Shown: piece after piece, positions 6,956 through 13,265 of the stretch
How the letters are laid out: every line of letters begins with the position of its first letter
How positions within the stretch are numbered: the stretch's first letter is position 1
DNA from: Candidatus Acidiferrum typicum
GTDB lineage: Bacteria; Acidobacteriota; Terriglobia; Acidiferrales; UBA7541
DNA length: 13,265 bases
Assembly (NCBI GenBank): GCA_025463105.1
Contig: JAOAPW010000466.1
Coordinates: 1 to 13,265 of the forward strand
Direction: 5' to 3'
Notes under the pieces: model-generated
Database searches by the model: none
What the model was told of the DNA's origin: nothing
Seen by the model: the letters and a program-made list of their open reading frames with translations, nothing else
Position numbers and translations under genes: made by a program

Positions 6956-8491
6956 TCAAACAAATTGATCGGCCCTGGCGACAGGTTCCTTCACTTTTCC
7001 GATGGAGACGAATTGGTCATTCATGGGCTCCGCACAACAATACCAAGGTTCATCGAGAAAAGGTACGGGCGCGCCTTTCGACGGCAATGGCGGAATGCCA
7101 GGCATTTCGCCGTTCCCGGCTGCCGCGCGCGCCGCACGCCGGATATGCGAGAAGATTTGCGTGCGCGAGAGCTTCAATTTTTCCCCGCGCTGCACCAGAT
7201 CAGAAATTTCGCGGCATAAAGCATCCACGCGGGAATCCTCATGCTTCCACGGAAAAACCAGCGCGGCTGAATCAAACGGTCCCACCATCGCGCGCACGTC
7301 CGGCAATTCGAGGAGCCTCGATCCAGCGGGAATCAGCAATCGGATCGCGAGTTGGATGGGAGCAACGTTTTCGCACAAATCCTGCTGCGCGATCACATTC
7401 AACAGGTCGTTGTAGCCTTCCAGGGTAGTCCACGGCGTAAATGGAACGAATGTGGGCAGTAGCGTCATGCCAAGTTCCTTAAACCGCGCAGCGACGCCAA
7501 GGAAATCGGCGCGCGTGTGCCCCTTATCAAACTTTTCCAGCACGAAATCATCCACCGATTCCACGGCGCTGATGACGAACAGGCACCCGGTATCGCGCAG
7601 CGTCGCCAAATGAATATCAAGCTTCCGTAGATGTTCGATCTTGATCGTCACGTCGTAGCTGAGTTCGGGAAATTCCCGGTGCATGGCCTCCACAATCGAA
7701 AGCGCGTGCGCGGGTCCATTGAAGAAGTCTGGATCGCCGAAAGTGATATGCCGCGCTCCTGCAGCCACTTGCTGCCGAATGTCCGCAAGCACAACGTCAC
7801 GCTCGACCACGCGAAACGCCCCGTTATACACAGGCACGATCGGACAGTGCCGGCAAAGATGTTTGCACCCGCGCGTCGCCTCGGTCGAGCCCGCAATGCG
7901 TTGCTCGCCTCCAGGCATGACCACGCGCGCATATTTCGCCAGCTCCGGCATCCCCGCCCGGTAAGGCACAAGAAATTTCTGCCGCACAAGAGAAATGACC
8001 GGCTCCCGCTGGGTGGGCCCGTCATTCCGAGCGGAGCGAGGAAAAATCTCTCTGTCTGCCAGACCAAGGTCAGGAGGGATTCCTCGCTCCGCTCGGAATG
8101 ACGCGGTCTGGGAGTTTTTCAATTCGCCGCTCAACCGCTCAGCGAGACTCGCGAGTCCCTCTTCAAATTCCCCGCCAAGAATTGTCCCCACAGCGAGCCC
8201 ACGCAAATATTCCTCATTCACTGGAGCATACAGCCCATAAAAACAGATGTGCGCGTGCGCATTCATCTGGCGAACAGGAGTGATCAGCCCCGCAGCAAGG
8301 CGCGTTGCCGTATGCATCGGCACATAAAACGCAATCAACTCCGCAGCACGAATTGCAGTTTCATCAAGCGATTCGCGGGAAAGATCGATGCACGCAACGC
8401 CGTGGCCCCGCGCACGCAGCCACGCTGCTGGCGACACGAGCCCGAACGGCTGCCTGCCGAGTTCATACGTCGAAATAAGAACGATCTTCAC
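6956..8491 (-). CDS. CCAEP-tail radical SAM protein (Cys form of the CUAEP/CCAEP family)
   Basis: Radical SAM enzyme, 511 aa. Seen: an N-terminal Rossmann-like domain (1-125) resembling B12-binding folds but without the DxHxxG cobalamin motif; the [4Fe-4S] SAM motif RGCKHLCRHC with Cys 209, 213 and 216; GARHITFGDPDFFNG (245-259); KIEHL (284-288); PTFVPFTPWTT (346-356); and a C-terminal CCAEP (485-489). That tail defines a family in which some members carry selenocysteine at the second position; here both are TGT cysteine codons. The start is GTG (8489-8491) with an in-frame stop 12 nt upstream, so no longer form is possible; the ribosome site is poor. Residues 130-157 are encoded by an inserted palindromic repeat and are probably not part of the ancestral fold. 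The ATP-grasp gene follows on the same strand. The reaction is unknown. Confidence 0.9.
   Translation of the reverse strand: MKIVLISTYELGRQPFGLVSPAAWLRARGHGVACIDLSRESLDETAIRAAELIAFYVPMHTATRLAAGLITPVRQMNAHAHICFYGLYAPVNEEYLRGLAVGTILGGEFEEGLASLAERLSGELKNSQTASFRAERGIPPDLGLADREIFPRSARNDGPTQREPVISLVRQKFLVPYRAGMPELAKYARVVMPGGEQRIAGSTEATRGCKHLCRHCPIVPVYNGAFRVVERDVVLADIRQQVAAGARHITFGDPDFFNGPAHALSIVEAMHREFPELSYDVTIKIEHLRKLDIHLATLRDTGCLFVISAVESVDDFVLEKFDKGHTRADFLGVAARFKELGMTLLPTFVPFTPWTTLEGYNDLLNVIAQQDLCENVAPIQLAIRLLIPAGSRLLELPDVRAMVGPFDSAALVFPWKHEDSRVDALCREISDLVQRGEKLKLSRTQIFSHIRRAARAAAGNGEMPGIPPLPSKGAPVPFLDEPWYCCAEPMNDQFVSIGKVKEPVARADQFV
8021..8102. repeat. Palindromic repeat inserted in frame within the radical SAM gene
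   Basis: Perfect 22-nt inverted arms (8021-8042 and 8081-8102, beginning GTCATTCCGAGCGG) flank a 38-nt centre that itself contains GACC-AA-GGTC. The arms match a sequence I recall as widely dispersed in acidobacterial and other genomes. On the minus strand it is read through without a stop, giving residues 130-157 of the radical SAM protein, with the hallmark translations SFRAERG and FPRSARND at its ends. Confidence 0.88.
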
Positions 8492-8860
8492 AAGGTTTCT
8501 ATTGTCGCATTTCTATTCTATCGGAATCGCGACCCAGCGTGATCGAATTCGTCAGTTCCATTGGATTGCTTGTTAGGATGAAGAGCCTTGTTCGGCTAGT
8601 GAATTCATCAGTTAACAGTACGCCTTGTTTACAGTATTCCACTTCACGCCTCTACACGATTCGGCCTATAGCCGTTGCGGGACAAAACTTATACTCTCGC
8701 GAGGCTTGCCCCAGCTTAAAAAATATCCATGAAGGCGCTAGACGCCGGCCATCGGATCGACAGTCGTATGTGGGTGCTTAGCGAATGTCTGACCGGTCGT
8801 AGGGCTTCGCAAACTGAGGGTAAGCTTCAGGCAAAGCCTAACTCACGGAAGGAGAATCTA
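8492..8860. other. Intergenic region with divergent promoters and a long leader
   Basis: 369 nt without a convincing gene. It must carry the leftward promoter for the radical SAM gene and the rightward promoter for the secreted propeller gene. TATACT (8690-8695) is a fair -10 candidate for the rightward gene, but no good -35 is seen at the right distance. A start there would leave a leader of about 160 nt ending in the structured element at 8800-8840. Short frames here (8539-8781 and the upstream extension from 8729) have no recognisable content. Confidence 0.5.
8800..8840 (+). promoter_or_regulatory. Structured 5' leader element, riboswitch-like
   Basis: Just before the ribosome site of the secreted propeller gene the RNA can form an outer stem (TAG-g-GCTT at 8800-8807 with AAGCCTA at 8834-8840), an internal loop with two GCAAA motifs (8809-8813 and 8831-8835), and an inner stem CTGAGG (8814-8819) / CTTCAG (8825-8830) capped by GTAAG. 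The order GCAAA - hairpin - GCAAAGCC recalls the core of cyclic-di-GMP-I (GEMM) riboswitches. However, the GAC before the second motif and the second, receptor-bearing helix are not seen, so a GEMM call is not supported as it stands. Confidence 0.35.
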
Positions 8861-10636
8861 ATGATCAAAGGCGGTCGGCGTAGGGATACCTCTTACTTAT
8901 TCCATGCAGGCTTAACGACGCTGGCGTTAACGGCATTTTTGGTTCTATCTGCGACGTCTGCTTTCGCGCAAAAACGAGTCATTCAGAAATGGGTCAACCG
9001 GGTAGATGTTGCTCAGGCCGGTGGCCGGGGGGCTACCGTCCCCCTCATTACCGCTGACACTCAAAAGAATGTATATGTCGCCGGCAATCCAAACTACGTT
9101 TCCCAACAGCCGAACACCGTTATTTCACAGTTCCTTGAAGTCATAAAGTACAACTCAACCGGAACGAAAGTATGGTCCGATGTCATCAACACGCCGGGCT
9201 ACTCCCCGGTCGCGAGCGCAATCACCGTAGACTCCAGCGGAAACGTCTTCCTCGCGGGGTTGGCCTTCACCGACAGTCCCACGGCGGAATTCGTGGTGGC
9301 GAAAGTTTCGTCGAGTGGCTCAACCGAGTGGTTTGCCACATATTCGTTTCCGGATAGGAACGGCGATGCATACCCTTATAGCATGTGGGTCGCTGGGATC
9401 GTTGTCGATAGCCTGGGAAACTCGTACATTACAGGATGGGCGAAGGAAGACACGAGCGGCCCAATTACCACAATAAAATTCAGCCCGACAGGTGCAAGGT
9501 TGTGGGTTAGGCAATTCAATGATGGAAATATTGATATCGCGTCTGGCATGGTGCTCGATAGCCAGAACAATGTGTTGGTTACCGGGCAGGTTAAGCCCTG
9601 CGAAATCGGCTGTACCGGAAACGATGTCGGAATCACGATCAAGTACAACACGAACGGCACTCAACTTTGGACCGCATACACTGGGAAGAACACCTCTGCG
9701 CCCGCTGGAACCAGTGTCTATGACAATACCGCCATTGCTGCCGATTCGTCGGGAAACGCGTACGTGGCCGGGTGGTTCAATACAAATGGTTCCACATGCC
9801 GTCCCAATCCCAGCCGTTCGGCTGTACTTTGTCAAACCGGGTATGTGGTTAAGTACAGTTCCACGGGCGCAGAAGTTTGGAGCCAGCAAAACGCGCTCTG
9901 GGGATCCACGGCTATTAAGCTTGATCGTGAAGGCAGCATTTTTACCGCGGGATCCTACCTCACCTCGAACTCTTCACACTTCTCCGTCACACGGCTTAAT
10001 CCCTCCGGCACTCTGCTCTGGAATCGTCAATACCAGCACACCTCCACAGGCGACGACGAAGCCTTCGCCCTTGCCGTTAACTACGACAGCGACGCCTACG
10101 TCACCGGGCAAAGCACGAGCACCAACAACGCAACTGGATTCGACTGCGTCACTCTCAAATTCGATTACAAGGGCGACCTCGATTGGATCGCGGTCTACAG
10201 CGGGTCCGGCAGTGGAAACGACATAGGGTCGGCCGTCACATTTTCGCAGGCGAACCTCTATGTCGCCGCGCAAAGCGTCGGATCGAACAAGCTCCCGGGA
10301 TGGGCTCTTATCGAATATTTGCAGGACGCAGCAGTCGTCACGCCTTCGAGTCGCACTTTTTCATCACAGAAAATTGGCACTGCCAGCGCGGCGCAAAGCG
10401 TGACGCTCACCAACACGTATTGGGGTACTGACCTTAAGCTCGAGAGCATTAACGTACATGGTCCATTCTCGCAAACCAATAATTGCTCCAGCGTCATCGT
10501 TCCGTTCGGGTCCTGCACGATTACAATCACATTCAAGCCGACCACAACTGGAGTGCAAACGGGCTCTATCGACATCTACGATCAGTGGGCAGGAAGTCCC
10601 GCAATAATCACACTCACGGGCACAGGCACAAATTAG
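8861..10636 (+). CDS. Secreted SBBP-type beta-propeller protein with C-terminal ASH/choice-of-anchor domain
   Basis: Exported protein, 591 aa with the start used here. The ATG at 8861 follows AAGGAG with a six-base spacer and begins a classic signal peptide (basic MIKGGRRR, hydrophobic core, cleavage probably after AFA at residue 36); the open frame from 8729 adds 44 residues that would bury this signal. The mature region has seven, perhaps eight, repeats of the form D-S-x-G-N-x-Y-V-A/T-G ... K-Y/F-x-x-x-G-x-x-x-W (about residues 60-490), the SBBP (beta-propeller) pattern. The last 100 residues form an immunoglobulin-like ASH/choice-of-anchor D domain (PSSRTFSSQKIGT, NNCSSVIVPFGSCTITITF). No membrane anchor or sorting tail is seen at the C terminus. 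Likely role: a cell-surface or extracellular binding protein; the ligand is unknown. A structured leader precedes it. Confidence 0.85.
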   Translation: MIKGGRRRDTSYLFHAGLTTLALTAFLVLSATSAFAQKRVIQKWVNRVDVAQAGGRGATVPLITADTQKNVYVAGNPNYVSQQPNTVISQFLEVIKYNSTGTKVWSDVINTPGYSPVASAITVDSSGNVFLAGLAFTDSPTAEFVVAKVSSSGSTEWFATYSFPDRNGDAYPYSMWVAGIVVDSLGNSYITGWAKEDTSGPITTIKFSPTGARLWVRQFNDGNIDIASGMVLDSQNNVLVTGQVKPCEIGCTGNDVGITIKYNTNGTQLWTAYTGKNTSAPAGTSVYDNTAIAADSSGNAYVAGWFNTNGSTCRPNPSRSAVLCQTGYVVKYSSTGAEVWSQQNALWGSTAIKLDREGSIFTAGSYLTSNSSHFSVTRLNPSGTLLWNRQYQHTSTGDDEAFALAVNYDSDAYVTGQSTSTNNATGFDCVTLKFDYKGDLDWIAVYSGSGSGNDIGSAVTFSQANLYVAAQSVGSNKLPGWALIEYLQDAAVVTPSSRTFSSQKIGTASAAQSVTLTNTYWGTDLKLESINVHGPFSQTNNCSSVIVPFGSCTITITFKPTTTGVQTGSIDIYDQWAGSPAIITLTGTGTN

Positions 10637-10640
10637 CAGG

Positions 10641-10679
10641 CCTGCGATTCTCGCAGGGGCACGGCACTGCCGCGCCCCT
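10641..10679. repeat. Overlapping hairpins: post-stop stem and REP-like palindrome
   Basis: CCTGCGA (10641-10647), loop TTC, TCGCAGG (10651-10657) is a perfect 7-bp stem five bases after the propeller stop. It overlaps a near-perfect palindrome at 10655-10679: AGGGGC, CGGCA, a one-base centre, TGCCG, GCCCCT, with one mismatch. The second resembles a GGGGCACGGCA-type palindrome that I recall as common in many genomes. Neither has a T tract, so intrinsic termination is possible but not clear. The shared bases make the two stems mutually exclusive. Confidence 0.65.
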
Positions 10680-10752
10680 ACGGTGACTGGGCGCGCTGAA
10701 CGTCAACCACTGCCCAATGCGGGCTGCACGGAATATCCGAATGCGCTATGAT

Positions 10753-10784
10753 TATGGTCCTGCACCAATCCAGAAAGGACCATA
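10753..10784 (+). promoter_or_regulatory. Perfect 9-bp inverted repeat before the aconitase start
   Basis: TATGGTCCT (10753-10761) and AGGACCATA (10776-10784) are exact inverted copies with a 14-nt loop. The right arm covers most of AAAGGA (10774-10779), the best-placed ribosome-binding sequence for the ATG at 10790. It could be a protein operator or an RNA hairpin that masks the ribosome site. Confidence 0.5.
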
Positions 10785-10789
10785 GGAGA

Positions 10790-13265
10790 ATGTCTCCCGC
10801 ATCCAAGAATTCGTTCGGCACGCGCGAAACGCTTCAGGTGGACGGCAAGGGCTATGAAATCTTCCGGCTGAGCGTGCTCGAGAAAAAGCGCATAGGCCAT
10901 TCAGGAAAGCTTCCCTTTTCGCTCCGGGTGCTGCTGGAAAACCTTTTGCGGCAAGAGGACGACCGCTTCGTCCACGCCAAGGACATCGAAGCGCTGGCGA
11001 ATTGGGATCCGAATGCCGCGACGCAGCAGGAAATTTCCTTCATGCCGGCGCGGGTCTTGTTGCAGGATTTTACCGGCGTGCCCTGCGTTGTCGATCTTGC
11101 GGCGATGCGTGAAGCCGTCCGCAAACTCGGCGGCGATCCGAAGAAAGTAAATCCTCTGTTGCCCGCCGAGCTAGTGATCGACCATTCGGTGCAAGTCGAT
11201 AAATCCGGCAGCGACATGGCCTTCGCCTTCAACGCCGACCTCGAATTTCACCGCAACGTGGAACGCTACGGCTTCCTCCGCTGGGGACAAAAGGCATTCG
11301 ACAATTTCAAAGTTGTTCCGCCGGATACGGGCATCGTTCATCAAATTAATTTGGAATATCTGGCGCGTGTTGTCTTCGACGCCACCGTCGACGGCAAGAC
11401 GCAAGCCTTCCCCGATTCGCTCGTTGGCACTGATTCGCACACAACGATGATTAACGGACTCGGCGTTTTCGGATGGGGCGTCGGCGGAATCGAAGCAGAA
11501 GCGGCCATGCTGGGCCAGCCGCTTTCACTGCTGATTCCTGAAGTTGTCGGCTTCAAGCTTCACGGACGTCTGCCCGAGGGCGCGACCGCCACGGACCTGG
11601 TGCTCATCGTCACTGAAATGCTGCGCAAGAAAGGCGTCGTCGGGAAATTCGTCGAATTCTACGGCACCGGCCTTTCGAGCCTGAGTCTGCCTGACCGCGC
11701 GACCATCGCCAACATGGCTCCCGAATACGGCGCCACGATGGGATTTTTCCCCGTGGATGCGGAAACGCTGGCCTATTTGCGCTTCACCGGCCGTGACACC
11801 GCGCGCGTGCGCCTGGTTGAGGAGTACACGAAAGCGCAAGGCATCTTCCGCACTGACGCCACGCCAGACCCGATTTACACCGACAAGTTGGAGCTGGACC
11901 TTGCCAGCGTCGAGCCCACACTGGCCGGGCCGAAGCGCCCGCAGGATCGCGTCCCGCTGCGGCAATCGAAAGCGTCATTCGAAAAGTCACTCGAAGGCAC
12001 GGCACAAAAACACATCGCGGTGAAAAGCAATGGCGACAAATTCGAGCTTTCGAACGGCTCGGTGGTCATCGCCGCCATTACCAGCTGCACGAATACTTCA
12101 AACCCTTCGCTGATGCTGGGCGCCGGCTTGATCGCGAAAAAAGCTGTTGAGCGCGGCTTGCACAGCAAACCCTGGGTAAAAACCAGCCTGGCACCAGGCT
12201 CGAAGGTTGTAACGGATTACCTCGAAGCCGCAGGCCTCGGAAAATATCTCAACGAACTCGGCTTCCAACTGGTCGGCTACGGCTGCACCACGTGCATCGG
12301 CAACAGCGGGCCTCTTGAAGAGCACATTGGCGCCGCCATCAAGGACAACAGTCTCGTCGCAGTTTCCGTTCTGAGTGGAAACCGCAATTTCGAGGGCCGC
12401 ATTCATCCGCTCGTACGCGCGAATTATCTGGCGTCGCCGCCGCTGGTGGTTGCTTACGCGCTCGCGGGCCGCATGGATTTCGATATGGCCACCGAATCGC
12501 TCGGCAACGATAAGAGCGGCAAGCCGGTTTTCCTGCGTGACATCTGGCCGTCGCCGCAGGAAATCGAATCTACTGTGCGAGCGAGCGTGACGACCGCGAT
12601 GTATCACAAAGAGTACGGTGAAGTTTTCGAGGGCGACGCTCACTGGAAAAGTTTGAAGGTGCCCGAAGGCGATATTTACGCCTGGGAAGAAAAGTCAACG
12701 TACATCAAATCACCTCCGTTTTTCGAGGGAATCACGAAGACGCCGGCGCCGCTCACCGACATTCGCGGCGCGCGCGTGCTGGCCATGCTCGGCCACAGCA
12801 TCACCACGGATCACATTTCGCCAGCCGGCTCAATTGCTGTCGACAGCCCCGCCGGAAAATGGCTCATCGCGCAAGGCGTGAAGCCGGCGGACTTCAACTC
12901 CTACGGCGCGAGACGCGGCAATCACGAAGTGATGATGCGCGGCACGTTTGCGAACATCCGCCTGCGCAATCAACTTGCTCCCGGCACCGAGGGCGGCTGG
13001 ACCGTATACGTGCCCGGCGGCGAGAAAATGACCATCTACGACGCGGCAATGAAATACCAGAAAGCCGGAGTGCCGTTGATTGTGCTCGGCGGCAAGGAAT
13101 ACGGTTCTGGATCCTCGCGCGACTGGGCAGCGAAAGGCACGGTGCTGCTCGGAGTGCGCGCCCTGATTGCGGAAAGCTACGAACGCATCCACCGCAGCAA
13201 TCTGCTTGGAATGGGCGTGCTGCCGCTGCAATATCGCGCGGGCGAAACGGCGCAGTCGCTCGGCC
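10790..13265 (+). CDS. acnA: Aconitate hydratase, AcnA/IRP1 type (3' end beyond the window)
   Basis: TCA-cycle enzyme interconverting citrate and isocitrate through a [4Fe-4S] cluster. The frame is open from the ATG at 10790 to the window edge, giving 825 residues of an expected 900 or so. Seen: DSHTTMINGLG (215-225), the first cluster Cys 433 in TSCTNTSNPS, the pair Cys 499/Cys 502 in GYGCTTCIGNSG, and GGKEYGSGSSRDWAAKG (from 767) with the substrate-binding Arg 777. Cysteine spacing and numbering agree with the AcnA branch (E. coli AcnA 435/501/504), not AcnB. Start: AGGAG lies only one base before the ATG, too close to serve well; AAAGGA ten bases upstream is the better site but lies in a hairpin arm. 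The first residues (MSPASKNSFGTRETL) fit the family N terminus. The missing part is the end of the swivel domain. Confidence 0.95.
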   Translation, partial: MSPASKNSFGTRETLQVDGKGYEIFRLSVLEKKRIGHSGKLPFSLRVLLENLLRQEDDRFVHAKDIEALANWDPNAATQQEISFMPARVLLQDFTGVPCVVDLAAMREAVRKLGGDPKKVNPLLPAELVIDHSVQVDKSGSDMAFAFNADLEFHRNVERYGFLRWGQKAFDNFKVVPPDTGIVHQINLEYLARVVFDATVDGKTQAFPDSLVGTDSHTTMINGLGVFGWGVGGIEAEAAMLGQPLSLLIPEVVGFKLHGRLPEGATATDLVLIVTEMLRKKGVVGKFVEFYGTGLSSLSLPDRATIANMAPEYGATMGFFPVDAETLAYLRFTGRDTARVRLVEEYTKAQGIFRTDATPDPIYTDKLELDLASVEPTLAGPKRPQDRVPLRQSKASFEKSLEGTAQKHIAVKSNGDKFELSNGSVVIAAITSCTNTSNPSLMLGAGLIAKKAVERGLHSKPWVKTSLAPGSKVVTDYLEAAGLGKYLNELGFQLVGYGCTTCIGNSGPLEEHIGAAIKDNSLVAVSVLSGNRNFEGRIHPLVRANYLASPPLVVAYALAGRMDFDMATESLGNDKSGKPVFLRDIWPSPQEIESTVRASVTTAMYHKEYGEVFEGDAHWKSLKVPEGDIYAWEEKSTYIKSPPFFEGITKTPAPLTDIRGARVLAMLGHSITTDHISPAGSIAVDSPAGKWLIAQGVKPADFNSYGARRGNHEVMMRGTFANIRLRNQLAPGTEGGWTVYVPGGEKMTIYDAAMKYQKAGVPLIVLGGKEYGSGSSRDWAAKGTVLLGVRALIAESYERIHRSNLLGMGVLPLQYRAGETAQSLG

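Larger units (their letters stand above)
10637..10789. other. Short intergenic region between propeller gene and aconitase
   Basis: 153 nt holding a hairpin directly after the propeller stop, an overlapping REP-like palindrome, and the aconitase 5' region. No gene is seen. A promoter for the aconitase gene should lie at about 10690-10760, but no clear -35/-10 pair stands out. Confidence 0.5.

Noticed and set aside
7031..7036. Selenocysteine in the radical SAM tail
   Set aside because: Both codons of the Cys-Cys pair are TGT, not TGA, so no recoding is needed and no SECIS element is expected.
8021..8102. CRISPR array or transposase gene
   Set aside because: Only one pair of inverted arms is present, with no repeat-spacer periodicity and no transposase or cas gene in the window.
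8539..8781. Small plus-strand open frame (80 aa) in the intergenic region
   Set aside because: No ribosome site, no recognisable content, and it overlaps the candidate promoter and leader of the propeller gene.
8800..8840. Firm call of a cyclic-di-GMP-I riboswitch
   Set aside because: The second helix with the tetraloop receptor and the GAC before the second GCAAA are missing; kept only as a riboswitch-like element.
8729..8860. N-terminal extension of the secreted propeller protein
   Set aside because: It would place 44 residues before a normal signal peptide, overlaps the structured leader and lacks a ribosome site, whereas 8861 has an ideal one.

Overview
The window looks like a chromosomal segment of a soil-type Acidobacteriota (Terriglobia-like) genome. 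This is an inference from the protein flavour (short-type Gnd, SBBP-propeller plus choice-of-anchor secreted protein, a CCAEP-tail radical SAM protein), the moderately high GC and three kinds of palindromic repeat typical of such genomes. No taxonomic marker gene is present.

Layout. Bases 34-4979, minus strand: a tight five-gene operon, transcribed HAD phosphatase - gnd - zwf - pgl - glk. It holds a full oxidative pentose phosphate branch from glucose to ribulose-5-phosphate. Spacings are 13 nt, 10 nt, a 26-nt overlap and a 4-nt ATGA overlap. Bases 5094-5432, plus strand: yggX (iron trafficking and oxidative-damage protection), divergent from the operon across a 114-bp region that carries a dyad. 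Bases 5429-8491, minus strand: a radical SAM protein with a CCAEP tail, followed downstream by an ATP-grasp ligase. This pair of unknown pathway is the most novel part of the window. A 100-bp nested inverted repeat sits between the two genes, and a second palindromic repeat has been inserted in frame inside the radical SAM gene itself. Bases 8492-8860: a long untranslated stretch with a structured leader. Bases 8861-10636, plus strand: a secreted beta-propeller protein with a C-terminal ASH-type domain. Bases 10790-13265, plus strand: aconitase (acnA type), cut by the window end, with a perfect 9-bp hairpin just before its start codon.

How the genes fit together. Glk makes glucose-6-phosphate; Zwf, Pgl and Gnd oxidise it to ribulose-5-phosphate and reduced cofactors. 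The HAD enzyme may trim a sugar phosphate. YggX protects iron-sulfur clusters, and zwf and yggX are both oxidative-stress genes in enterobacteria, so the divergent pair makes physiological sense. The radical SAM and ATP-grasp proteins are likely partners in an uncharacterised small-molecule or peptide pathway. Aconitase is itself an oxidation-sensitive [4Fe-4S] enzyme.
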